Below, piece after piece: positions 6,103-11,876 of a stretch of DNA of 11,876 bases. The translations under genes were made by a program, and so were the position numbers. Under the pieces are notes generated by a model, which was given only the letters and a program-made list of their open reading frames with translations, was not told the origin of the DNA and searched no databases. Origin of the DNA: an uncultured Chitinophagaceae bacterium (lineage in GTDB: Bacteria > Bacteroidota > Bacteroidia > Chitinophagales > Chitinophagaceae); assembly GCA_937897585.1 (NCBI GenBank), contig CALCNY010000279.1:1-11876 (forward strand). The letters run 5' to 3'. Positions within the stretch are counted from its first letter, which is position 1. Each line of letters opens with the position of its first letter.

Positions 6103-6531
6103 ATGCAAGTTATTTATCCCGAAAAAAAGCCTTCCATAAAATCAGAAAATGGTAAAGAATTTATCTTCTGTATCATCAGAAAAAAATGGCTGGTGATTAC
6201 ACCGGAAGAGTGGGTAAGACAAAATTTTATTTTATACCTCACTGAAACTTTGCAATTTCCTGCTTCATTGATTGCGGTTGAAAAACAATTATTATTATCA
6301 GAAGTAAAAAAACGATTTGATATTGTTGTATACGACAATCAGGCTCAGCCCTTGATTTTAGTGGAGTGCAAGGAAATGAATGAGTCACTTTCTCAGTCAG
6401 TATTCTATCAAGCCCTAAATTATTTTAAGGAAATACAATCTCGTTATTTAGTCATCACCAACGGGAATCATACGATTGCCTATGAGAAGAGGGGGGGAGC
6501 TTTTTTTGAGACGGACAATATTATTCAATAA
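6103..6531 (+). CDS. Standalone HsdR_N-type PD-(D/E)xK protein
   Basis: A 142-residue cytoplasmic protein resembling the N-terminal nuclease domain of type I restriction HsdR subunits (HSDR_N_2-like). The segment KKWLVITPEEWVRQNFILYL (residues 27-46) and ASLIAVEKQ are family hallmarks. The nuclease core shows D73 in RFDIVV, E88-C-K90 in LVECKE, and a QALNY motif (102-106), so the metal-binding residues are present. Small standalone copies are widespread in Bacteroidota, and their role is unknown. No helicase, methylase or specificity gene lies nearby, so this is not a restriction system in this window. Near the 3' end, G7 and T7 runs (6491-6497 and 6501-6507) could slip. The stop codon lies inside a TTCAA-type repeat. 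The nearly leaderless start at 6103 fits the family's usual N-terminus. Confidence 0.82.
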   Translation: MQVIYPEKKPSIKSENGKEFIFCIIRKKWLVITPEEWVRQNFILYLTETLQFPASLIAVEKQLLLSEVKKRFDIVVYDNQAQPLILVECKEMNESLSQSVFYQALNYFKEIQSRYLVITNGNHTIAYEKRGGAFFETDNIIQ

Positions 6532-6561
6532 GTTCAAGAAGTTTAATACGTTCAAAAGGTT
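6532..6561 (+). repeat. Dispersed TTCAA/TTTAATA repeat, copy 2
   Basis: GTTCAAGAAGTTTAATACG then TTCAAAAGGTT matches the copy at 49-79. It begins immediately after the TAA stop of the PD-(D/E)xK gene, and related TTCAATAAG sequence includes that stop. With the inverted copy at 6625-6657 it flanks the terminator hairpin. Confidence 0.6.
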
Positions 6562-6577
6562 GGCTGCAAACCAAATA

Positions 6578-6607
6578 AAAAAGCTCATGATAGACCATGA
6601 GCTTTTT
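6578..6607. terminator. Bidirectional intrinsic terminator
   Basis: AAAAAGCTCATG (6578-6589) pairs perfectly with CATGAGCTTTTT (6596-6607) around the 6-nt loop ATAGAC. The A-run on one side and T-run on the other give a hairpin with a U-tract on both strands. It sits between convergent genes and should end transcripts of the PD-(D/E)xK gene (+) and glutamate dehydrogenase (-). Confidence 0.9.
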
Positions 6608-6624
6608 CTATGAAAAACATTTTG

Positions 6625-6657
6625 AAATTATTGAACTTCCCAAACTTTTTGAACCTT
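6625..6657 (-). repeat. Dispersed TTCAA repeat, inverted copy 3
   Basis: The reverse strand reads GGTTCAAAAAGTTT then GGGAAGTTCAATAATTT. By eye about 23 of 32 positions agree with the copy at 6532-6561. It ends 2 nt from the glutamate dehydrogenase stop codon. Confidence 0.5.
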
Positions 6658-6659
6658 CC

Positions 6660-8081
6660 TTATGGGAAGATACCCAATTCGCTATAGCTTGTTGCTACTT
6701 TATTTATAGCACTCACGTAAGCGGCTGTACGCATATCAGGAATTTCAGGATTTGATTTCCAGATTTCCATAATTTCTCTGGTGGCTGTAATCATTGTTTC
6801 TTCCAAGCCACTATGTACTAAATCTTGCTCTTCAGGTCCATGCATGATGAATTGTCTGTTTGTATCAGTAACACGTTTGCCTGTTAATTCCTCCATTTGG
6901 CCCAAAATTCTGGTGTTCAGATTTTCAGTAAATCTTTTTTCCATACGGCCATAACGAACGTGACTTAAATTCTTCAACCATTCGAAATAACTAACGGTAA
7001 CGCCACCTGCATTTAAATACATATCAGGCACACATAAAATACCTTTTTTGATGAAAACCTCATCAGCTTCTGGAGTACAAGGTCCGTTGGCGGCTTCACC
7101 AATGATTTTTGCTTTTACCCTTGGTGCATTTTCACCGTTGATAACATTCTCCAAAGCAGCAGGAATTAAGATGTCGCACTCTAATTCCAAAGCATCTGTA
7201 TTTTTAAAGATATTGACTGCACCTGGAAAATTAAGAATAGTATGATGTTCGGCCTTGAATTTCATTACATCTTCAATATTCAAACCATCTGCATTGTAAA
7301 TCGCACCATCATGTTCAGACAATGCGATTACTTTTGCACCTGCCTCACTGAAAAATTTTGCGGAATGGTAACCAACATTTCCTAATCCTTGAACAACAAC
7401 TGTTTTTCCTTCAATACCAGTTGTTAATCCAAGTTTTTGCATGATTTCTTCCATGTTACAAACTTCACGGATTCCGAAGAATACACCTAATCCTGTAGCT
7501 TCAGTTCTTCCGCGCACACCGCCTTGAGTAACAGGCTTTCCGGTAACACAACCAGCCGCATCAATTTCACCTGGTTTTAATGAGGCATAAGTATCTACGA
7601 TCCATGCCATTTCTCTTGAACCGGTACCATAATCAGGAGCAGGAACATCTATACCAGGGCCGATGAAATTTTTCTTAACCAATTCAGCTGTGTAACGACG
7701 CGTAATTTTTTCCAATTCGTAAACTGAATATTTTTTTGGATTGATTTTGATTCCACCCTTACCGCCACCAAAAGGAACATTTACAATGGCACATTTGTAA
7801 GTCATTAAAGAAGCCAAAGCCATCACCTCATCTTGATTCACTTCGTCACTGAAACGAATACCACCTTTACAAGGCGATTTGTGTTGACTATGTTGTACTC
7901 TGTAAGCCTCTATTACTTCAATATTTCCGTTGTCGAGTTTTACAGGGAAACGCATTTGATAAACACTGTTGCAGGCTTTGATTTGTTCTAATATTCCCAA
8001 ATCCCATTTGGTTAATTTGGCTGCTTTGTCGAAGCTTTTTTCCACACTTTGGAAAAAACTGTAATGCTGATTAGTTGACAT
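6660..8081 (-). CDS. gdhA: Glutamate dehydrogenase (Glu/Leu/Phe/Val family), animal-like with antenna-type insert
   Basis: A 473-residue cytoplasmic enzyme predicted to interconvert glutamate and 2-oxoglutarate plus ammonia. Substrate-binding K72 (CKGGIRFS), catalytic K108 (VPFGGGKGG), catalytic D150 (APDYGTG) and the dinucleotide motif G232-LGNV-G237 are all present. E256 after the second strand favours NAD or dual cofactor use. Many segments, such as MTYKCAIVNVPFGGGKGG, KAKIIGEAANGP and NAGGVTVSYFEWLKNL, closely resemble the mitochondrial animal enzyme. Common bacterial forms have about 420 residues. The extra length lies largely between YGRM (377-380) and LVHSGLEETM (421-430), where the animal enzyme carries its allosteric antenna. 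The gene is 43 nt downstream of ccmD on the same strand without a visible -7 box, so read-through is likely. It ends at the terminator at 6578-6607. The symbol is assigned by function only. Confidence 0.93.
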   Translation of the reverse strand: MSTNQHYSFFQSVEKSFDKAAKLTKWDLGILEQIKACNSVYQMRFPVKLDNGNIEVIEAYRVQHSQHKSPCKGGIRFSDEVNQDEVMALASLMTYKCAIVNVPFGGGKGGIKINPKKYSVYELEKITRRYTAELVKKNFIGPGIDVPAPDYGTGSREMAWIVDTYASLKPGEIDAAGCVTGKPVTQGGVRGRTEATGLGVFFGIREVCNMEEIMQKLGLTTGIEGKTVVVQGLGNVGYHSAKFFSEAGAKVIALSEHDGAIYNADGLNIEDVMKFKAEHHTILNFPGAVNIFKNTDALELECDILIPAALENVINGENAPRVKAKIIGEAANGPCTPEADEVFIKKGILCVPDMYLNAGGVTVSYFEWLKNLSHVRYGRMEKRFTENLNTRILGQMEELTGKRVTDTNRQFIMHGPEEQDLVHSGLEETMITATREIMEIWKSNPEIPDMRTAAYVSAINKVATSYSELGIFP

Positions 8082-8124
8082 ATTGTTGGTTTTTATTTTC
8101 TCAGTAAAAGCTTTGTTGTTATAA

Positions 8125-8334
8125 TTATTTTTGATTTTCTTTTTCCAGTTTGCTGATTTTTCTGTCGATTAAAAATACATAAACAAACAAGCCAGTTAAG
8201 ATTGTAAGACAAACAGCCACAACAGTGTAAATCTTTCCGTTACTTCTCATCACATCAGCCATTTCAACTTTGTCTTGTGCCCAACTCATTGTTGAGATCA
8301 ACATGAAAAAGCAAATTAAAAATAATTTATTCAT
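8125..8334 (-). CDS. ccmD: CcmD-like small heme exporter subunit
   Basis: A 69-residue protein with an N-terminal signal-like hydrophobic segment ending in SWAQ (residues 3-20), then VEMADVMRSNGKIY, one membrane helix (about 36-56, VVAVCLTILTGLFVYVFL), and a charged tail DRKISKLEKE. This matches the CcmD-like proteins that follow CcmC in Bacteroidota. In System I, CcmD helps release heme-loaded CcmE from CcmABC. The start at 8334 overlaps the ccmC stop by 8 nt, indicating translational coupling. The protein is too short for a sequence-only call to be certain; position and the tail motif carry the assignment. Confidence 0.82.
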   Translation of the reverse strand: MNKLFLICFFMLISTMSWAQDKVEMADVMRSNGKIYTVVAVCLTILTGLFVYVFLIDRKISKLEKENQK

Positions 8335-9031
8335 TGATTATGTTTTTATCTTTCATCAATTGTATTCTGATTTTCAATGTAGCAATCCATACACCTAATA
8401 AAGTCCAGCCGATAATTGCCGGATAAAAAACCATGCGCATGGTCGCATCTAAATCTTTTCTGTCTAATGCCGGATTACCACTATCACTTCCTGGTGCGCC
8501 AGGATGCAAACTACCAACAATACGAGGGATAATCCAAATGCTTGGGAACAACATCGCAAAAGCGAAAATGTTATAAACAGCGCTTATTCTAGCTCTTTTG
8601 TCAATATCAGTAAAAGAACCTCTCAGCACAAAATAAGCACCATAAATTAATAAGGCAATTGCGGCTCCGATGAGTTTGGGTTCTTTCAACACGCTGCCGA
8701 CAGATTGTCCCTGATCTGTTATCCATGTTACGTTTACCCACTCAAATCCAGTGGCATAGCCAAGAATTCCAAATAAGCATCCCACAGCTGCGTAATTCAA
8801 TGCGTAAATATCATTACGATAATTGAAGCCTCGAAGGTATTTGATACTATAATAAAAGCTTGTTCCAAAAAGAATCGTCATGCCAAACCACATACAAACA
8901 TGGAAATAGAGGTTGCGAATGGTTTCATTTAAAATGGGAAGATGAGGAACATCAAGAAGAAATCCGGCAACAATTGTGTAAACCAATAATACGAACGATA
9001 ATATTTTCCACCAGCTTTTTTTCAACGGCAT
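8327..9031 (-). CDS. ccmC: CcmC-like heme handling protein (CcsA/CcmC family)
   Basis: A 234-residue integral membrane protein with about six helices, predicted to present heme to CcmE during cytochrome c maturation. The conserved heme-ligand histidines are retained: H44 in NLYFHVCMW and H176 in SLHPG. The segment LRGSFTDIDKRARISAVYNIFAFA and the ending MRMVFYPAIIGWTLLGVWIATLK are typical of Bacteroidota CcmC. The tryptophan-rich periplasmic motif, usually WGxWW followed by DPKL, is changed: after W98 and W103 it reads ITDQGQSVGSVLKEPKL. That loses two or three tryptophans and adds about seven residues. The gene has its own promoter (9045-9072) 14 nt upstream and is coupled to ccmD. Confidence 0.9.
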   Translation of the reverse strand: MPLKKSWWKILSFVLLVYTIVAGFLLDVPHLPILNETIRNLYFHVCMWFGMTILFGTSFYYSIKYLRGFNYRNDIYALNYAAVGCLFGILGYATGFEWVNVTWITDQGQSVGSVLKEPKLIGAAIALLIYGAYFVLRGSFTDIDKRARISAVYNIFAFAMLFPSIWIIPRIVGSLHPGAPGSDSGNPALDRKDLDATMRMVFYPAIIGWTLLGVWIATLKIRIQLMKDKNIINE

Positions 9032-9044
9032 TTTTTTATCGGGG

Positions 9045-9072
9045 CAAAGTTATAGGAAATGATACCACACAA
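9045..9072 (-). promoter_or_regulatory. Promoter of ccmC
   Basis: On the minus strand TTG (9072-9070), 17 bp, then TAACTTTG (9052-9045) matches the Bacteroidota -33/-7 layout well, with an exact -7 box. The start codon is 13 nt downstream of the box, so the leader is only a few bases. This is the best promoter match in the window, and it means ccmCD (and probably gdhA) can be transcribed without ccmB. Confidence 0.65.
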
Positions 9073-9102
9073 TGCAATAATTTCTAAAAGATTTTAAGGG
9101 TT

Positions 9103-9762
9103 TTAGTCCTTCCACAAGTAAGGAAATAAAATCACGCCAAGTACAATTACCAATAAATTCATGGCTAAAGTCAATCCTGTCAACTGCAATACCGCTCCAT
9201 CACGGAAAACTTCGGCAAAAGCTGTCTTGCTCATTTTCATCACCAGCATCAATTGAGGCAAGATTACAGGAAAACCCAGGATGGCAATTAATGCGGCATT
9301 TTGCTGGGCTTTGGCGGCAATGGCACTCATTAAAGTAAAAACCAGACTGATTCCTGTTCCGCCGAGTAAAACGATACCTGTAAATTTCAGCATATTAAAA
9401 ACCGGGTTGCCTAAAAAGACTGTAAATAAAACCAGACTTATCAAACTCATGAAAATCATCAGCAATACATTATATATCATTTTTGAAATGATAAAATCAA
9501 CGGGAGAGCAGATGCTGAAAAAATACAACATGCGGCCTTTACTTTCCTGTAAAAAACTTTTGGCAACAGCATTCACGCAAACGAATAATTGTATTACCCA
9601 AAACAAACTGTTCCAAACTTGCGCATCAGGTTGTTCAGCCATTGATAAATAAATTACAAAAATGGTTGAAGCGATGTATAATAAAATACCATAGAAGGTA
9701 TGCTTCTGACGCAGTTCTATCAAAATGTCTTTTTGTAATAAAGCCAGTACCTTGGAATTCAT
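9103..9762 (-). CDS. ccmB: CcmB heme exporter permease
   Basis: A 219-residue membrane protein with about six helices, the permease of the CcmAB ATPase that helps release holo-CcmE. The N-terminus KVLALLQKDILIELRQK and the segment LFVCVNAVAKSFLQESKGR followed by SPVDFIISKMIYN are typical of CcmB. A frame upstream to 9798 adds 12 residues, but I prefer the ATG at 9762: an exact -7 box TAACTTTG (9775-9768) sits 5 nt before it and would lie inside the longer version. The gap to ccmC is 71 nt with a separate promoter. No ccmA is adjacent: the next gene upstream is a divergent protease. Confidence 0.9.
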   Translation of the reverse strand: MNSKVLALLQKDILIELRQKHTFYGILLYIASTIFVIYLSMAEQPDAQVWNSLFWVIQLFVCVNAVAKSFLQESKGRMLYFFSICSPVDFIISKMIYNVLLMIFMSLISLVLFTVFLGNPVFNMLKFTGIVLLGGTGISLVFTLMSAIAAKAQQNAALIAILGFPVILPQLMLVMKMSKTAFAEVFRDGAVLQLTGLTLAMNLLVIVLGVILFPYLWKD

Positions 9763-9767
9763 GGTTG

Positions 9768-9775
9768 CAAAGTTA
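9768..9775 (-). promoter_or_regulatory. -7 box of ccmB, start-deciding
   Basis: The minus strand reads TAACTTTGCAACCATG, so the exact TAnnTTTG box ends 5 nt before the preferred ATG at 9762. The transcript would be leaderless or nearly so. There is no TTG 17-23 bp upstream. Confidence 0.55.
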
Positions 9776-9888
9776 TGATTCTCCACTAGAGATTTCATTT
9801 ATTTTTTGTGATGTTTTCTACCATAAAACTGAGCTAAAAAACAGGTGATTTCAGTTGTAATTCTCATGTTTATTTTTTGATACTGAAA

Positions 9889-9896
9889 TAGTTTTG
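9889..9896 (+). promoter_or_regulatory. Candidate -7 box of the metalloprotease gene
   Basis: TAGTTTTG matches TAnnTTTG exactly and lies 24 nt before the ATG at 9921, giving a leader of about 18 nt. A TTG at the ideal -33 spacing is missing. No purine-rich ribosome-binding site is seen. Confidence 0.5.
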
Positions 9897-9920
9897 TTGT
9901 TCACAAAAACATCATGTACC

Positions 9921-11876
9921 ATGAAAAAATTCTCTCTTGTAATGCTCTCTTTGATTACAATCCATTGCGCTATGGCGCAGCAAAAAAACTGCTGGACTTT
10001 GCATCAAGGTTCTACTATTTTAAAACCAGACAAAGCCGTTAACCGATTGTCATTTCCCAAAACATTTTTATTGTATGATTTGAATGTGGAAACGTTCGGC
10101 AGACAACTCATGTCGATAGTTGACCATTCAGAAAATAATTCTTGTATCATCACTTTGCCCAATGCAAACGGAAATGATGAGCAGTTTGAAATTTATGAAG
10201 CGTCAAATTTTGAACCTGATTTGCAGGCAAGATTTCCTGAAATTAGAGCTTTTTCAGGTAAAGGCATTACTGATAAATATGCAAACTTAAAAATGAGTAT
10301 TGCTCCAACAGGTATGCAAGCCATGATTTTCAGGACAGATGCTGCAAATGAATGTATCGAGCCGTATGCATCTGATCATTCTGTTTATGCAGTTTTTCAA
10401 TCACAGCAAAATAAATCTCAGCTTCCTTGGAAATGTTATGCTCCTGAAGAGCGACTGTCAGTATCAATGGACATAGCAATTCTAAATGCTGAAATTACAC
10501 ATAGATCAGGCGGTGATCTTAAAACCTTACGTTTAGCCCAATCAGTTACTGCAGAGTACTCGAATTATTTTGGAGCAACTAGTTCCACACAAGTGGCATT
10601 GGTTTTAGCAGCGATTAATGCTACTCTAACCAGATGCAATGGTGTGTACGAAAGAGATTTGGCTATACATCTCAATCTGATATCAAACACCACTTCGGTT
10701 ATATATTATAATGCAGCTACGGATCCTTATGATGCAGCAACAACGGGCGCTTCGGGAACTTGGAATGCCCAATTACAAAGCACGCTGACAACTGTAATTG
10801 GAGAAGCGAATTACGATATTGGTCATTTATTCGGAGCTTCAGGAGGTGGTGGCAATGCGGGTTGCATTGGATGTATTTGTACCAATGGTTCCAAAGGTAG
10901 CGGCTACACGTCACCGGCAGATGGAATTCCACAAGGTGATAATTTTGATATTGATTATGTGGTTCATGAAGTTGGTCATCAGTTAGGTGCCAATCATACT
11001 TTTTCCATGACCAATGAAGCTACAGGTGTGAACAAAGAAGTGGGTTCCGGCATTACCATTATGGGCTATGCAGGAATTACCGGACAAGATGTGGCGCCTC
11101 ATTCAATAGACATTTATCATCAGGCTTCTATATCACAAATTCAGACAAATCTGCTTACCAAAACTTGTCCGATTACAACAAGTATTACTGCTGCCAATAC
11201 AGCACCAGTTGTGGCGTTGGTAAATAACTACACCATTCCAAAAAGTACGCCTTTTGCTCTTACAGGATCAGCAACTGATGCAAATGGAGATGCGCTTACT
11301 TATTGCTGGGAGCAGAATGACAACGCATCATCATCGCAAACAGCAACTGCAAGTATAGCTTCTGAAACCAAGGCTACTGGCCCTAATTGGATTTCTTTCA
11401 AACCTTCAACATCACCTACAAGGTATTTCCCACAATTATCAACTATACTAGCCGGTGACAATATTTCCGGGCCGCTTACAGGTGGTGATGCCGGCGTTAA
11501 TACAGAAGCTTTAAGTTCGGTTGGCCGCACTTTGAATTTTCGCTTAACCGTTAGAGATAACAGTGTTTACAGATCAACAGCTCCGATTAAAGTTGGACAA
11601 ACTAATTTTACAGACATGTCCGTTACCGTTAGTGCAGCTGCAGGTCCTTTTGTTGTAACTTCTCCAAATACATCAGTTACTTGGTTGGCTGGAAGTTCAC
11701 AGGCCATCACTTGGAATGTAGCAGGAACAACAGCATCACCAGTGAGTTGTGCCAATGTAAAAATTTCGTTGAGTACAGATGGAGGATTGAGTTTTCCAAC
11801 GGTATTAGCAGCTAGTACACCAAATGATGGAACAGAAACGCTTGTCATTCCAGTAATTAACTCAACTACAGCAAGA
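9921..11876 (+). CDS. Secreted reprolysin-like zinc metalloprotease (M12B-type), 3' end beyond the window
   Basis: The frame is open from ATG 9921 to the window edge: 652 residues with no stop, so it is partial by window only. Residues 1-19 are a signal peptide ending in AMA before QQK. Residues 20-175 are a probable propeptide. The protease domain (about 179-410) has the zinc motif H349-EVGHQLGAN-H359, with E350 as catalytic base, and a Met-turn ITIMGY (M381). Before it lies a Cys-rich loop (GCIGCICTNG). Residues from about 428 form a cadherin/PKD-like repeat (TDANGDALTYCW), and from about 575 a second beta-domain starts (VTSPNTSVTW, ITWNVAG). Relatives in this phylum often end in a type IX secretion sorting domain, expected beyond the edge. 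A nearby ATG at 9914 is out of frame. Its substrate is unknown. Confidence 0.9.
   Translation, partial: MKKFSLVMLSLITIHCAMAQQKNCWTLHQGSTILKPDKAVNRLSFPKTFLLYDLNVETFGRQLMSIVDHSENNSCIITLPNANGNDEQFEIYEASNFEPDLQARFPEIRAFSGKGITDKYANLKMSIAPTGMQAMIFRTDAANECIEPYASDHSVYAVFQSQQNKSQLPWKCYAPEERLSVSMDIAILNAEITHRSGGDLKTLRLAQSVTAEYSNYFGATSSTQVALVLAAINATLTRCNGVYERDLAIHLNLISNTTSVIYYNAATDPYDAATTGASGTWNAQLQSTLTTVIGEANYDIGHLFGASGGGGNAGCIGCICTNGSKGSGYTSPADGIPQGDNFDIDYVVHEVGHQLGANHTFSMTNEATGVNKEVGSGITIMGYAGITGQDVAPHSIDIYHQASISQIQTNLLTKTCPITTSITAANTAPVVALVNNYTIPKSTPFALTGSATDANGDALTYCWEQNDNASSSQTATASIASETKATGPNWISFKPSTSPTRYFPQLSTILAGDNISGPLTGGDAGVNTEALSSVGRTLNFRLTVRDNSVYRSTAPIKVGQTNFTDMSVTVSAAAGPFVVTSPNTSVTWLAGSSQAITWNVAGTTASPVSCANVKISLSTDGGLSFPTVLAASTPNDGTETLVIPVINSTTAR

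Noticed and set aside
6103..6531. Remnant of a type I restriction system
   Set aside because: The protein has only the small standalone domain, with an intact family-like N-terminus and no helicase, methylase or specificity gene nearby.
341..9762. A joint redox/cytochrome c system linking the TlpA-like gene with ccmBCD
   Set aside because: The genes are 7 kb apart, on different strands, with unrelated genes between; proximity alone does not support a system.
9763..9798. Longer start for CcmB at 9798
   Set aside because: The extra 12 residues do not look like CcmB, and the exact -7 box at 9768-9775 would fall inside the coding region.
11300..11848. Minus-strand open frames opposite the metalloprotease
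   Set aside because: The plus-strand frame is continuous from 9921 with signal peptide, zinc motif and beta-domains, so the minus frames are shadows.

Overview
The window looks like chromosomal DNA from a member of the Bacteroidota, probably a free-living or sediment type near the Chitinophagaceae or Sphingobacteriia; the exact family is a guess. Reasons: AT-rich DNA, several exact copies of the Bacteroidota -7 promoter box TAnnTTTG, weak or absent Shine-Dalgarno sites, a short AMP nucleosidase, a standalone HsdR_N-type protein, and a reprolysin-like secreted protease of the sort that usually carries a type IX secretion tail.

Layout. Bases 1-340 hold no gene, only short repeats, including a 9-bp tandem array. 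A TlpA-like periplasmic thiol-disulfide protein (341-1129, +) converges across a repeat-rich gap on a two-gene minus-strand unit: AMP nucleosidase (3286-4056), then a fused double-ATPase ABC protein of the Opp/Dpp type (1536-3248). A divergent promoter region (4057-4230) separates that unit from a lipoprotein subtilisin-like protease (4231-5790, +). A second repeat-rich gap (5791-6102) leads to a standalone PD-(D/E)xK protein (6103-6531, +). A clear bidirectional hairpin terminator (6578-6607) separates it from a convergent minus-strand block: ccmB (9103-9762), ccmC (8327-9031), ccmD (8125-8334) and glutamate dehydrogenase (6660-8081). Divergent from ccmB, a large secreted zinc metalloprotease starts at 9921 and runs off the right edge.

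How the genes work together. CcmB, CcmC and CcmD belong to the heme-handling part of System I cytochrome c maturation; CcmA, CcmE, CcmF and CcmH are not in the window. The other genes are mostly housekeeping or secretion genes with no evident shared pathway. I see no defence island, phage, transposase, CRISPR array, tRNA or rRNA.

The most unusual structure is outside the genes. Two intergenic islands (1131-1566 and 5788-6056) share the same ordered set of short modules. Each is bracketed by inverted copies of a CCCCC/GGGGG hairpin, and one copy encodes the last ten residues of the ABC ATPase. Repeats touch or lie within a few bases of most stop codons on the left two thirds of the window. Two proteins are also worth a second look: a glutamate dehydrogenase with an extra segment resembling the animal-type antenna, and a CcmC whose tryptophan-rich heme motif is largely replaced although both conserved histidines remain.
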